Shown here piece after piece: positions 24,977 through 33,232 of a stretch of DNA of 64,000 bases (position 1 is the first letter of the stretch; every line of letters starts with the position of its first letter). The DNA lies in the NCBI RefSeq assembly GCF_000473205.1, contig NZ_KI421507.1, positions 338,068 through 402,067 on the forward strand. The letters are read 5' to 3'. Source of the stretch: Pseudophaeobacter arcticus DSM 23566. Lineage in GTDB: Bacteria; Pseudomonadota; Alphaproteobacteria; Rhodobacterales; Rhodobacteraceae. Below the pieces are notes generated by a model. The model ran no database searches, had not been told where the DNA came from, and saw only the letters and a program-made list of their open reading frames with translations. The position numbers and the translations under genes were made by a program.

Positions 24977-25762
24977 TTAACTCCCAGTGTCGATTTGTAT
25001 TTCTTCAATGTCTTCGCGAATGGCCTGCATTGCCTTCGCCAGTTTGGGGATCTGTTTGTCTTTGAGGCGCTCGGAAATCCCGATGGCAACGATGGAGCGG
25101 CTCAACTTTCTGTTGGCGTCGAAGACGGGAACCGCGACAACTGTCACGCCCGAGATATAGGAGCCCTGATCCACCGCGTAGCCACATTCCCGGGCTGTCG
25201 CGATCTGCTCTTTCCACTGCTCAAACGTGGGCGGGTGGTCCCAGACGAGTTTCTGGAACCCTTCGCGCAGCGCGGTTTCATCCGTCACGTTATAGGCTGC
25301 AAACAGTCGCCCCGTTGCGCTGATCAAGGCTGGAAAGCGGCTGCCCAGATCCACCTGAAGCCGAAATGGCATGTTGGATTGTGACAGCGCAACCACCACC
25401 ATTTGACCCGGCTGCGCCAGCTGCGTTGCAATGCTGGTGACGCTAAACATCAGTGACAACCCCGACAACTTGGGCTGGATCAGGGTTGAGAATGTGTTTC
25501 GCGACAGCGCCGATTTTGCGAGCGGCAAAATCCCGATCCCAATCGAGTAACGCTTTGTGTTTGAATCAAAATCTACCAGCCCCTCTTCCTGAAGAACACG
25601 CAGAATATGCAGGCAGGTGCTCGGGATTAAGTCGAGTTCCCGTGCAATTGGATTGACGCCAACAGGGGCGGCGGAGCGGGCCAAAAACCTAAGGATCGCA
25701 AGCGCCCGTGTGACCGCGGGGACCTGGCGTTTTGTTGTCGGCTTAGTCTGGTTTTCCGTCAT
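24977..25762 (-). CDS. IclR-family transcriptional regulator
   Basis: A 261-residue IclR regulator. The winged HTH (AVTRALAILRFLAR, then NPIARELDLIPSTCLHILRVLQEEGLV) is followed by an effector domain with GVTVVAVPVFDAN. ATG 25762 was preferred over the in-frame ATG 25792 because GGAG lies 8 nt upstream. It heads the thioesterase/CoA-transferase transcript and is divergent from the acyl-CoA ligase operon, the classic layout for a local repressor/activator that senses a pathway acid. Confidence 0.92.
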   Translation of the reverse strand: MTENQTKPTTKRQVPAVTRALAILRFLARSAAPVGVNPIARELDLIPSTCLHILRVLQEEGLVDFDSNTKRYSIGIGILPLAKSALSRNTFSTLIQPKLSGLSLMFSVTSIATQLAQPGQMVVVALSQSNMPFRLQVDLGSRFPALISATGRLFAAYNVTDETALREGFQKLVWDHPPTFEQWKEQIATARECGYAVDQGSYISGVTVVAVPVFDANRKLSRSIVAIGISERLKDKQIPKLAKAMQAIREDIEEIQIDTGS

Positions 25763-25909
25763 TTCTTGGCTCCAAATGGTTTGCGATTTCATTGCCTATA
25801 TACAATGAAATATCCATATTGACAATACTTCGCCTCGATCCTTACCCTTGTCAACAAGCTGGGCCGCCTCATCGGAAGGTCTGTTGGAAATTCAGGGAGG
25901 AAGACGAGA
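25763..25909. promoter_or_regulatory. Divergent promoter region iclR / acyl-CoA ligase
   Basis: A 147-bp spacer with an A/T-rich centre. TTGACA at 25819-25824 followed after 18 nt by TACCCT (25843-25848) is a fair + strand promoter. GGGAGGAAG just before ATG 25910 is a strong ribosome site. An IclR operator would be expected here, but no clean palindrome was found. Confidence 0.45.
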
Positions 25910-27469
25910 ATGACCCGCTTGACGGAATTCACGTCCTATGAGGACGCTCAAAAGCACTATTCAAAAGAGAAGCTTTGGGAGCTGTTCGACGGCGACAGGG
26001 AAAGCTTCAATATTGCGCATGAATGCATCGACCGGCACGTGGATGGCGACAACGTGGCGCTTCGAATTGCCCATTCTGCTGGCGAAGACGAGATCATCAC
26101 TTTTGAGGAAATCTCACGCCGCTCTGCGCAAATCGCGCACTACCTTGATGCCCAGGGTATTAAAAAAGGTGACCGCGTCGCGGTCATGATTGAACCCTCC
26201 CTGGCATTCTACAGCGCCATGTTTGGGGTGATAAAAAGCGGCGCGGTTGCCGTGCCCATGTTCTCGCTGTTTGGTCCGGACGGGATTCAGTTGCGGGTTG
26301 GCGATTGCAAACCTTCGGTCTTTTTTACAAATGCGGAAAAGGCGCCCGATGCCATTGCCGGCGGGGCAAAAAACGTAACCGTCGTCGACCAGGACTTTCT
26401 GGAGGGGTTGAGCGATCTGCCTGCGCGCTATGAGCTAAAGACAGCAGGGCGGGACCTTGCAGTTTTGCAATATACCTCTGGGACCACGCGGGCCTTGCCG
26501 GCGGCAGTGGAACACAGCCATCAATCCATTGTGACGCTGATGGTCGCGGCGCTTTATGCAACGGGCATCCGACCCGGAGATCGCTTCTTTTGCCCGTCCT
26601 CCCCTGCATGGGGTCATGGCCTGTGGCATGGAACGTTTGCACCGTTGGCTTTGGGCGTTTCAACCGGGACATTCAGCGGCAGGTTTGACCCTGTGCGCCT
26701 GCTGAAGGGACTGCATGATTTCCGCATTACCAATCTGACGGCGGCAGCGACCCATTACAGAATGATGCGCAACTCTGGCAAAGCAGAGAGCTTTTCGTAT
26801 TTCTTCGACAAGCTGAGCTTTACCGGTGAGCCGATTGACTCGGAAACCGCGACCTATGTCAAAAAGGTCTTTGGGACCAAAGTGCGCTCGATGTATGGCA
26901 CCACCGAAATTGGCGTTATCATCTCGAACTATCCTGGCGCGAATGACCTTGAAGTGCGCGATGGCGCCATGGGCAAGGCTGTACCCGGCGTTGAAGTCGA
27001 AGTGCAGCGCGCGGATGGCTCTGCCGCAGATCCGGGTGAGACCGGCGAGCTGATGGTCAAAAAGCGCGGTGTGTGGTTCCCGACCAAGGACCTCGGCCGG
27101 GTAGATGAAGACGGCTACTTTTATCACGGCGGTCGCGCAGATGACGTGATCATCTCGGCTGGCTGGACCATTGGTGCTGTCGAAGTTGAAGACGCGGTTC
27201 TTAGCCACCCGGCGGTCGCCGAATGTGCTGTGATTGGTGCTCCCGATGAAATTCGCGGCCTCGTTGTGAAGGCCTACATCATCCTTAAAGGCGCAGAAAC
27301 ACCAGGTCTGACCGAAAGCATTCAAAACCATGTGCGCGCCAGGTTGGCGCGCCACGAATACCCCCGCCAAATCGAATTTGTCACCGATCTGCCAAAGACA
27401 CCGGCAGGCAAAGTGAACCGGAAAATCCTGCGAGATCAGGAAGCGAAAAAGCTGGCTGCTGCGGAATAA
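25910..27469 (+). CDS. AMP-dependent acyl-CoA synthetase
   Basis: A 519-residue adenylate-forming ligase that activates a carboxylic acid through an acyl-AMP. The C-terminal set is normal: MYGTTE (A5), TKDLGRVDEDGYFYHGGRADD (A7-A8) and the catalytic Lys501 in TPAGKVNRK. The P-loop at residues 188-200 reads YTSGTTRALPAAV, where the usual Gly, Pro and Lys of TSGTTGxPKxV are changed. The overall class is closest to medium-chain or aryl acyl-CoA synthetases. First gene of the operon facing the IclR gene; the acid is unknown. Confidence 0.9.
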   Translation: MTRLTEFTSYEDAQKHYSKEKLWELFDGDRESFNIAHECIDRHVDGDNVALRIAHSAGEDEIITFEEISRRSAQIAHYLDAQGIKKGDRVAVMIEPSLAFYSAMFGVIKSGAVAVPMFSLFGPDGIQLRVGDCKPSVFFTNAEKAPDAIAGGAKNVTVVDQDFLEGLSDLPARYELKTAGRDLAVLQYTSGTTRALPAAVEHSHQSIVTLMVAALYATGIRPGDRFFCPSSPAWGHGLWHGTFAPLALGVSTGTFSGRFDPVRLLKGLHDFRITNLTAAATHYRMMRNSGKAESFSYFFDKLSFTGEPIDSETATYVKKVFGTKVRSMYGTTEIGVIISNYPGANDLEVRDGAMGKAVPGVEVEVQRADGSAADPGETGELMVKKRGVWFPTKDLGRVDEDGYFYHGGRADDVIISAGWTIGAVEVEDAVLSHPAVAECAVIGAPDEIRGLVVKAYIILKGAETPGLTESIQNHVRARLARHEYPRQIEFVTDLPKTPAGKVNRKILRDQEAKKLAAAE

Positions 27470-27504
27470 CCCACAGAGCCATTTGCCCATTCAAGGAGAA
27501 TGAA

Positions 27505-28641
27505 ATGAACGACATGACACGTAAATTCCCAAAGATTACCTCTGAAGGTCTGGATGACCTGCGCATGCGGATTGGGGTAAAGATCGAAAAGACAGTCGAG
27601 CCTTGGTGCTATGAGGCGACACGGGACAATATTCGCCACTATGCGCACGGTATCGGTGATGACAATCCACTGTGGTGCGATCCCGAGTATGCCAAAAACA
27701 CCAAATACGGCGATGTGATTGCGCTGCCAAGTTTCCTGTTTGCCACCAACCGGATCATCTCAGGCTATGTCGGCGGGCTGCCGGGCGTGCATGCCATGTG
27801 GTCAGGCGCCAACTGGAGCTGGCACAAGCCTATTACCCGCAACATGGAATTCCGCACCGAAGCTGTGTTGAAAGACCTGATCGAGCACGAGACCCGCTTT
27901 GCCGGGAAAGCTGTACAGCAGATCTATCACGTTGATTTCTATGACGCGGCTACCGGTGATCTGGTGGCTGATGCAGAAAGCTGGTGCTTCCGTACCGACC
28001 GTGATCAGGCGCGTGAAAACGGCACCAAATACACCGAAGCCAAAGCCAAGGGCCGTAAGGTCTGGACCGAAGAAGAGCTCAACGAATACTACAAGTATTA
28101 CGAGCAGGAAACGATCCGCGGCGCCGAGACCCGCTATTGGGATGATGTGAACGAGGGCGACGAACTGCCGACCATGGTCAAAGGCCCAATGACGGCTACC
28201 GGCTTTATTGCCTACGCGCAGGGCTGGGGTGGTTTGTATATCCGCGCCAACAAGTTGGCCTGGCAGTTGCAGCAGAAACACCCCAGTGCCGGCCCCAAGA
28301 ACAAGTTCGGCATCCCCGATTGCCCAGAGCGGGTGCATTGGGAAGAAGAATTCGCGTTGGAAGTTGGCGCACCGGGTGCCTATGACTACGGTCCGGAGCG
28401 GACATCCTGGCTGACCCATCAGGTCACCAACTGGATGGGCGATGACGGGTTCCTGGCCAAGTCGAAATGCGAAGTCCGTCGGCACAACCCCGAGGGTGAC
28501 ATCATTTTGATCCGTGGTTCGGTTGTCCGCAAATTTGAAGAAAACGGGCGTTACCTATTGGAAATCAAGCAGCGCGCAGAACAACAAGATGGCGAATTGT
28601 CAGCTGCCGGATCCGCGATCGTGGAGCTGCCAAAGCGCTAA
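27505..28641 (+). CDS. FAS1-like/MaoC-type double-hotdog dehydratase (hydratase)
   Basis: A 378-residue protein with two hotdog modules: an N-terminal FAS1-like dehydratase domain (ATRDNIRHYAHGIGDDNPLW, with the Asp/His-type active-site motif) and a C-terminal half containing GPMTATGFIAYAQGWGG. Proteins of this build hydrate enoyl-CoAs, e.g. mesaconyl- or itaconyl-CoA-type substrates. AAGGAG precedes the ATG by 7 nt. It sits between the acyl-CoA ligase and a TRAP importer, so it probably acts on the CoA ester made by the ligase or after the carboxylase. Confidence 0.85.
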   Translation: MNDMTRKFPKITSEGLDDLRMRIGVKIEKTVEPWCYEATRDNIRHYAHGIGDDNPLWCDPEYAKNTKYGDVIALPSFLFATNRIISGYVGGLPGVHAMWSGANWSWHKPITRNMEFRTEAVLKDLIEHETRFAGKAVQQIYHVDFYDAATGDLVADAESWCFRTDRDQARENGTKYTEAKAKGRKVWTEEELNEYYKYYEQETIRGAETRYWDDVNEGDELPTMVKGPMTATGFIAYAQGWGGLYIRANKLAWQLQQKHPSAGPKNKFGIPDCPERVHWEEEFALEVGAPGAYDYGPERTSWLTHQVTNWMGDDGFLAKSKCEVRRHNPEGDIILIRGSVVRKFEENGRYLLEIKQRAEQQDGELSAAGSAIVELPKR

Positions 28642-28681
28642 CAAAGCAATCACGTCAACCGCTGGGGAGGTCAGGTTGAAA

Positions 28682-29167
28682 ATGTTTGAAAAGGTTTTGA
28701 CCAAAATTGAGGACTCCTTACATGTTATGGGGTGTCTCAGCCTCGTCGCTGTGGCGGGTCTCATCAATGCGGATATTCTGCTCCGGCTTTTCTTTAACAG
28801 GCCGGTGCAGATACAGTTTGAATTGACCGAACTGTACCTAATGCCAGTGCTTGCAACGTTGTCCCTGTCGCGGGTTTTCCGCGATGGGGGCCACCTGGCG
28901 CTGGAATTTGTACCAGAAAACTTACCCGGACTTTTTGGAATGCTGATCGCAAAACTGCGTCTGCTTTTGCCCGCGGCCTTCTTTGCCGCTGTCACAGTGA
29001 TGTCCGGTAAATTTGCTCTCAAAGCCATCATCCACGGAGATGTCGAATACGGAGCGCTCGATTGGCCGCTTGGGTGGGCCTACGCTGTGATCCCCTTGGG
29101 GTGCAGCGTTTTGGTTCTGCGGCTGCTCCATGATGCTTTCACACCGAAAGTCGTGGTTGATACCTAA
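28682..29167 (+). CDS. dctQ: TRAP transporter small permease (DctQ)
   Basis: A 161-residue membrane protein with four hydrophobic segments (e.g. GCLSLVAVAGLINADILLR) and the ELTELYLMPVL and GGHLALEFVP motifs typical of DctQ. ATG 28682 was chosen; TTG 28676 with GGGGAGG 5 nt upstream is an equally possible start. Immediately precedes the DctP and DctM genes, giving a complete tripartite, sodium-gradient driven carboxylate importer. Confidence 0.88.
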   Translation: MFEKVLTKIEDSLHVMGCLSLVAVAGLINADILLRLFFNRPVQIQFELTELYLMPVLATLSLSRVFRDGGHLALEFVPENLPGLFGMLIAKLRLLLPAAFFAAVTVMSGKFALKAIIHGDVEYGALDWPLGWAYAVIPLGCSVLVLRLLHDAFTPKVVVDT

Positions 29168-29190
29168 AAAACCTAAAGGGAGGAAACGAC

Positions 29191-30192
29191 ATGACACACA
29201 CGAACAAATTGATGGCCGTTTTGGCCGGTGCATTTGCATTCACCGGACTGTCAGTTCAGGCGGAAACCTTGCGCCTGGGGGATTTCCAATCGACCAGCCA
29301 CATCGTATCGGTCGAAGGCACCACCAAGTGGATGGCCGCCGTCGAAGAGGCGACCAATGGTGCAATCACGTTTGAACATTTCCCGTCGCAACAGGCCGCC
29401 AAGTCGAAGGCGCAGCTGGATGCGGTGAATAACGGTATTCTCGATGCGGCTTTGCTAGGTGCTGGCTATCATGCTGATGCTCTGCCGCTGAACTCTGTTA
29501 TTGGCTTGCCCGGATTTTATGGGTCAGCCGAACAAGGCACCGAAGCTTTGCAAGCCATGCTCAAAGAAGGCCCGCTGCGGGACGAAGTTCTGGCCGCTGG
29601 CGTGACACCGATCTTTGGCTTTGTGTTGCCTCCTTATCAGGCCCTGGCCAAGGACCGCCTTGGGCTCCCTGCCGATTGGGCTGGGCTTGATGTGCGGACA
29701 TCGGGGTCTACCCAGGCGATGACGGCACGTGCTCTGGGTGGGGTCGGCATCTCGATCCCTGGTCCGGAAGTCTATACCGCAGTTGAACGGGGGCGTCTGG
29801 ATGCGGTCTTGTTCCCGCTGGCCTCTGTCCCGGGCTACAAATTGAACGAAGTTGTCAGCCACATTTCCACCAATGGCTCGTTTGGCGGCTACAGCTTTAT
29901 CATGGTCCTGAAGACAGATGTGTTCGAAGGGCTGTCTGCCGAAGTTCAAACACAGCTGGTTGAGTTGGGCGCGGCAACGGCGTCGCATGTTGCGCAGGCG
30001 CAGGATGCTTCGGTTGCCGGCTTGATCGAAGAATGGGCCGCTGCGGGCATCGACACCTATCAGTTCACCGAAGACGAGCTTGCGACAATTTCAGAGTCCC
30101 TGGTTGCTGTCAGCACCGATTGGGCAGAGCGCCTGGACAATGACAAAGCGACTGTAGTGCTCGAGGCTTATCGTTCACTGATCAGCGATTAG
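29191..30192 (+). CDS. dctP: TRAP transporter substrate-binding protein (DctP)
   Basis: A 333-residue periplasmic protein with a Sec signal peptide (LMAVLAGAFAFTGLSVQA, cleaved before ETLRLG). The DctP fold shows in the QSTSHIVSVEGTTKWMAAVEE start and the conserved Arg in the GLDVRTSGST stretch that should clamp a carboxylate. Good ribosome site GGGAGG. A hairpin follows before the large permease. It should deliver the acid that the adjacent ligase or CoA-transferase activates. Confidence 0.92.
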   Translation: MTHTNKLMAVLAGAFAFTGLSVQAETLRLGDFQSTSHIVSVEGTTKWMAAVEEATNGAITFEHFPSQQAAKSKAQLDAVNNGILDAALLGAGYHADALPLNSVIGLPGFYGSAEQGTEALQAMLKEGPLRDEVLAAGVTPIFGFVLPPYQALAKDRLGLPADWAGLDVRTSGSTQAMTARALGGVGISIPGPEVYTAVERGRLDAVLFPLASVPGYKLNEVVSHISTNGSFGGYSFIMVLKTDVFEGLSAEVQTQLVELGAATASHVAQAQDASVAGLIEEWAAAGIDTYQFTEDELATISESLVAVSTDWAERLDNDKATVVLEAYRSLISD

Positions 30193-30216
30193 CAGATCGT
30201 TCCGAAACACTAATCT

Positions 30217-30240
30217 GGGTGGTCGTCTTGGCGACCATCC
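30217..30240 (+). other. Intercistronic hairpin dctP-dctM
   Basis: GGGTGGTCG (30217-30225) pairs with CGACCATCC (30232-30240): nine pairs including one G-T wobble, loop TCTTGG. No T-tract. Placed just after the binding-protein gene, as at 4384 and 48264. Confidence 0.55.
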
Positions 30241-30267
30241 ACCTCTTACGGAGCGAAAGCCAAACTG

Positions 30268-31557
30268 ATGTTAACATTTTTTGTCCTTCTCCTTGTGCTT
30301 GCCAGTCTTATGGCGGTGCGCGTCCCGATTGCCTTTGCAATGGGAATAACGGGCACGATTGGTCTAGCGGCACAACTTGGATTCAAACCAGCCTTGGCGG
30401 TGCTGGAGAGAACGTTTTTTGACACGTCATCATCCTTCATTCTGGTCGCCATTCCGCTTTTCATCCTGATGGCGGAACTGTTGACCGCGGGCGATGTGAC
30501 GCGGCGGGCCATCATCGCCTGCCAGTCATGGATCGGTCACGTAAAAGGCGGGCTGGCGATGGCGACCGTTGCGGCCTCGGTGCTGCTTGCGGCCCTGGTT
30601 GGCAGTTCAACGGCATCAACTGCGGCGATGGCTGCCTCTGCTTTTCCGGAAATGCGCCGTCACAAATATTCTGACAGTTTGGCTGCCGCTGTTGTGAGTG
30701 TCGGGGGGACACTGGCCGTTGTCGTGCCGCCCTCCATCGTGTTGGTCGTCTATGGCGTGCTGACGGAAACATCGATTGGCAAACTCTTTATTGCTGGGAT
30801 CATTCCAGGCTTGCTCACAGCAGGTGGTTTGGCCGTCGTGATTAAGATTATCGCCCATACAACCGACCAGGCGCCAAAGGGTGAACCCTTTGTATTGAAG
30901 AAAGCGGTGAAGGACAGCCGTCACGTCATCCCTATGGTCTTGCTCATGGTTGCAGTGATTGGGGCAATTTATGGCGGCATCGCATCCCCGTCCGAAGCGG
31001 CTGCACTGGGGGTGATGGGATCTCTCGTGATTGTCCTGGCGCAGCGCACCCTAAAGTTCGCCGCCTTCAATCGCTCCGTCAGTGGTGCGATCCGCGCGAC
31101 GGTGATGATTGTGGCCATCGTTGCCTGTTCTGCGATTTTCTCGAACTACCTTGCGTTCACGCGCATCACCCACAGTTTGCTGGAATTCGTGGCGACAACG
31201 GATATGTCGCGCGAAGTCATAATGGGCATCATCATTCTGGCATTGCTGGTGATGGGAATGTTCATGGATCAGCTCGCCATTCTGTCCCTGGCCATGCCTT
31301 TGGCCTTTCCAACTGCGATGGCGCTTGGCTACGATCCCATCTGGTTTGGTATTGTGGTGACAAAAACGGTCGAGATCGGCCTTCTGACACCTCCGCTCGG
31401 GCTAAATGCCTATGTAGCAGCGGCCCAGACGAAGGTGCCGCTTGGCACGATTTTCAAGGGCATTCTGCCGTTCCTCGGGATGGAAGTCATCGTTCTGATT
31501 CTCTTGATGTCTTTCCCGGAAATCACCCTGTTCCTGCCGGAATTCATGGCGCGCTGA
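30268..31557 (+). CDS. dctM: TRAP transporter large permease (DctM)
   Basis: A 429-residue polytopic membrane protein with about a dozen hydrophobic segments. Family signs include the N-terminal VRVPIAFAMGITG, AALVGSSTASTAAMA, the VVPPSIVLVVYGVLTE re-entrant region and the C-terminal LTPPLGLNAYVAAAQTKVPLG. It forms the ion-coupled channel with DctQ. The long array of Gly/Pro motifs fits the C4-dicarboxylate or 2-oxoacid TRAP group; the ligand is not known. Confidence 0.93.
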   Translation: MLTFFVLLLVLASLMAVRVPIAFAMGITGTIGLAAQLGFKPALAVLERTFFDTSSSFILVAIPLFILMAELLTAGDVTRRAIIACQSWIGHVKGGLAMATVAASVLLAALVGSSTASTAAMAASAFPEMRRHKYSDSLAAAVVSVGGTLAVVVPPSIVLVVYGVLTETSIGKLFIAGIIPGLLTAGGLAVVIKIIAHTTDQAPKGEPFVLKKAVKDSRHVIPMVLLMVAVIGAIYGGIASPSEAAALGVMGSLVIVLAQRTLKFAAFNRSVSGAIRATVMIVAIVACSAIFSNYLAFTRITHSLLEFVATTDMSREVIMGIIILALLVMGMFMDQLAILSLAMPLAFPTAMALGYDPIWFGIVVTKTVEIGLLTPPLGLNAYVAAAQTKVPLGTIFKGILPFLGMEVIVLILLMSFPEITLFLPEFMAR

Positions 31558-31624
31558 TTGCCCGTTCCAAGCGACCAAGGCCTTGGCCTGGCTGCGAACG
31601 AATTACACAAGAGAAAGAAACTGA

Positions 31625-33232
31625 ATGACGATATTGCAAAGCAACCAGCAGTCGGCGTCTGCGGAGTTCGCCCAGAACACGGAAGCGATGGAGGCACAAT
31701 ACAAAGCGGTTGCCGAGGAAGCCGCCCGGATCGTGAAAGGTGGCTCTGAAGCCTCTCGACAGCGTCATGTGGCGCGGGGCAAACTTTTGCCGCGTGATCG
31801 GATTGCGGGATTGCTGGATCCTGGATCGCCTTTCTTGGAAGTGGGGTTGTTTGCGGCATCCGGGCTGTACAACGATGAAGTGCCGTCTGCAGGGGCGATT
31901 GCCGGGATTGGCCAGGTTGAGGGACGCGATTGCATGATCTTGTGCAATGACGCGACCGTCAAAGGTGGAACCTACTTTCCGATGACGGTGAAGAAACACC
32001 TGCGCGCCCAGGAAATTGCCGAAGAGAACCATCTGCCATGCATCTATCTGGTGGATTCCGGCGGCGCCAATCTGAACAACCAAGATGAAGTGTTCCCGGA
32101 CCGCGATCACTTTGGTCGCATCTTTTTTAATCAGGCACGGATGAGCGCCAAGGGCATCGCCCAGATCTCGGTGGTGATGGGGTCCTGCACCGCTGGCGGC
32201 GCCTATGTGCCGGCGATGAGTGACCAAACCATTATCGTGCGCGAACAGGGCACCATTTTTCTAGCCGGGCCGCCCTTGGTGAAAGTGGCGACAGGCGAGA
32301 TTATTGACGCCGAAACCCTGGGTGGAGGCGATACCCATACCCGGCTTTCTGGTGTTGCGGACTATCTGGCGGATGACGACCAGCATGCCCTGGCTCTGGC
32401 GCGTGAAATTGTCAGCCATCTCGGCCCGGTTGCGCGACCTTCGGTTGATTTCAAAGAGCCTAAAGAACCGCTTTACCCCTCTGAAGAGGTCATGGGCGTG
32501 GTGCCTGCGAACGACAAAACCCCCTATGACGCGCGTGAGCTTATCGCCCGGTTGGTTGATGGGTCCGATTTTGCTGAGTTCAAGCCACGCTATGGCACCA
32601 CTTTGGTCACAGGCTTTGCCCATATTGACGGTGTTCCGGTTGGGATTATCGCCAACAACGGCGTTTTGTTTTCAGAGAGTTCGACCAAAGGCGCCCATTT
32701 TATCGAGCTGTGTTGTCAGCGCAAAATACCACTCCTGTTTTTGCAAAACATCACGGGCTTTATGGTTGGCTCAAAATACGAAGCAGGCGGGATTGCCAAA
32801 GACGGGGCCAAGCTGGTGACAGCCGTTTCAACCGCATCCGTCCCCAAGATCACGGTGGTTGTTGGCGGGTCCTATGGCGCCGGCAACTATGGTATGTGCG
32901 GGCGCGCCTTTGGCCCCCGGTTTGTCTGGATGTGGCCCAACGCACGGATCTCGGTGATGGGGGGGGCTCAGGCCTCAGGAGTTTTGGCCGATGTTCGCCG
33001 GGCCGGTATCGAGGCAAAAGGCGGGATCTGGTCCGACGAAGACGAAGCCGAGTTCAAGCAGCCGACGATTGATATGTTCGAGCGCCAGTCGCAGCCGCTT
33101 TATGCCTCTGCGCGGCTTTGGGACGACGGGATCATTGATCCTCGCAAGACCCGCGAAGTTGTCTCGCTGTCTCTTCGGGCCGCGCTGAACGCGCCGATCG
33201 AAGACACGAAATTTGGCCTGTTCAGGATGTGA
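31625..33232 (+). CDS. mccB: Acyl-CoA carboxylase carboxyltransferase subunit (methylcrotonoyl-CoA carboxylase beta type)
   Basis: A 535-residue carboxyltransferase of the PCC/MCC beta family. The MCC-type block is strong: [59 protein letters not shown] and the C-terminal [18 protein letters not shown]. The two oxyanion-hole Gly-rich stretches are intact. It transfers carboxyl from biotin to an enoyl-CoA, 3-methylcrotonyl-CoA by family. Its stop overlaps the mccA start. The substrate could be another branched enoyl-CoA since no HMG-CoA lyase gene is present here. Confidence 0.9.
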   Translation: MTILQSNQQSASAEFAQNTEAMEAQYKAVAEEAARIVKGGSEASRQRHVARGKLLPRDRIAGLLDPGSPFLEVGLFAASGLYNDEVPSAGAIAGIGQVEGRDCMILCNDATVKGGTYFPMTVKKHLRAQEIAEENHLPCIYLVDSGGANLNNQDEVFPDRDHFGRIFFNQARMSAKGIAQISVVMGSCTAGGAYVPAMSDQTIIVREQGTIFLAGPPLVKVATGEIIDAETLGGGDTHTRLSGVADYLADDDQHALALAREIVSHLGPVARPSVDFKEPKEPLYPSEEVMGVVPANDKTPYDARELIARLVDGSDFAEFKPRYGTTLVTGFAHIDGVPVGIIANNGVLFSESSTKGAHFIELCCQRKIPLLFLQNITGFMVGSKYEAGGIAKDGAKLVTAVSTASVPKITVVVGGSYGAGNYGMCGRAFGPRFVWMWPNARISVMGGAQASGVLADVRRAGIEAKGGIWSDEDEAEFKQPTIDMFERQSQPLYASARLWDDGIIDPRKTREVVSLSLRAALNAPIEDTKFGLFRM

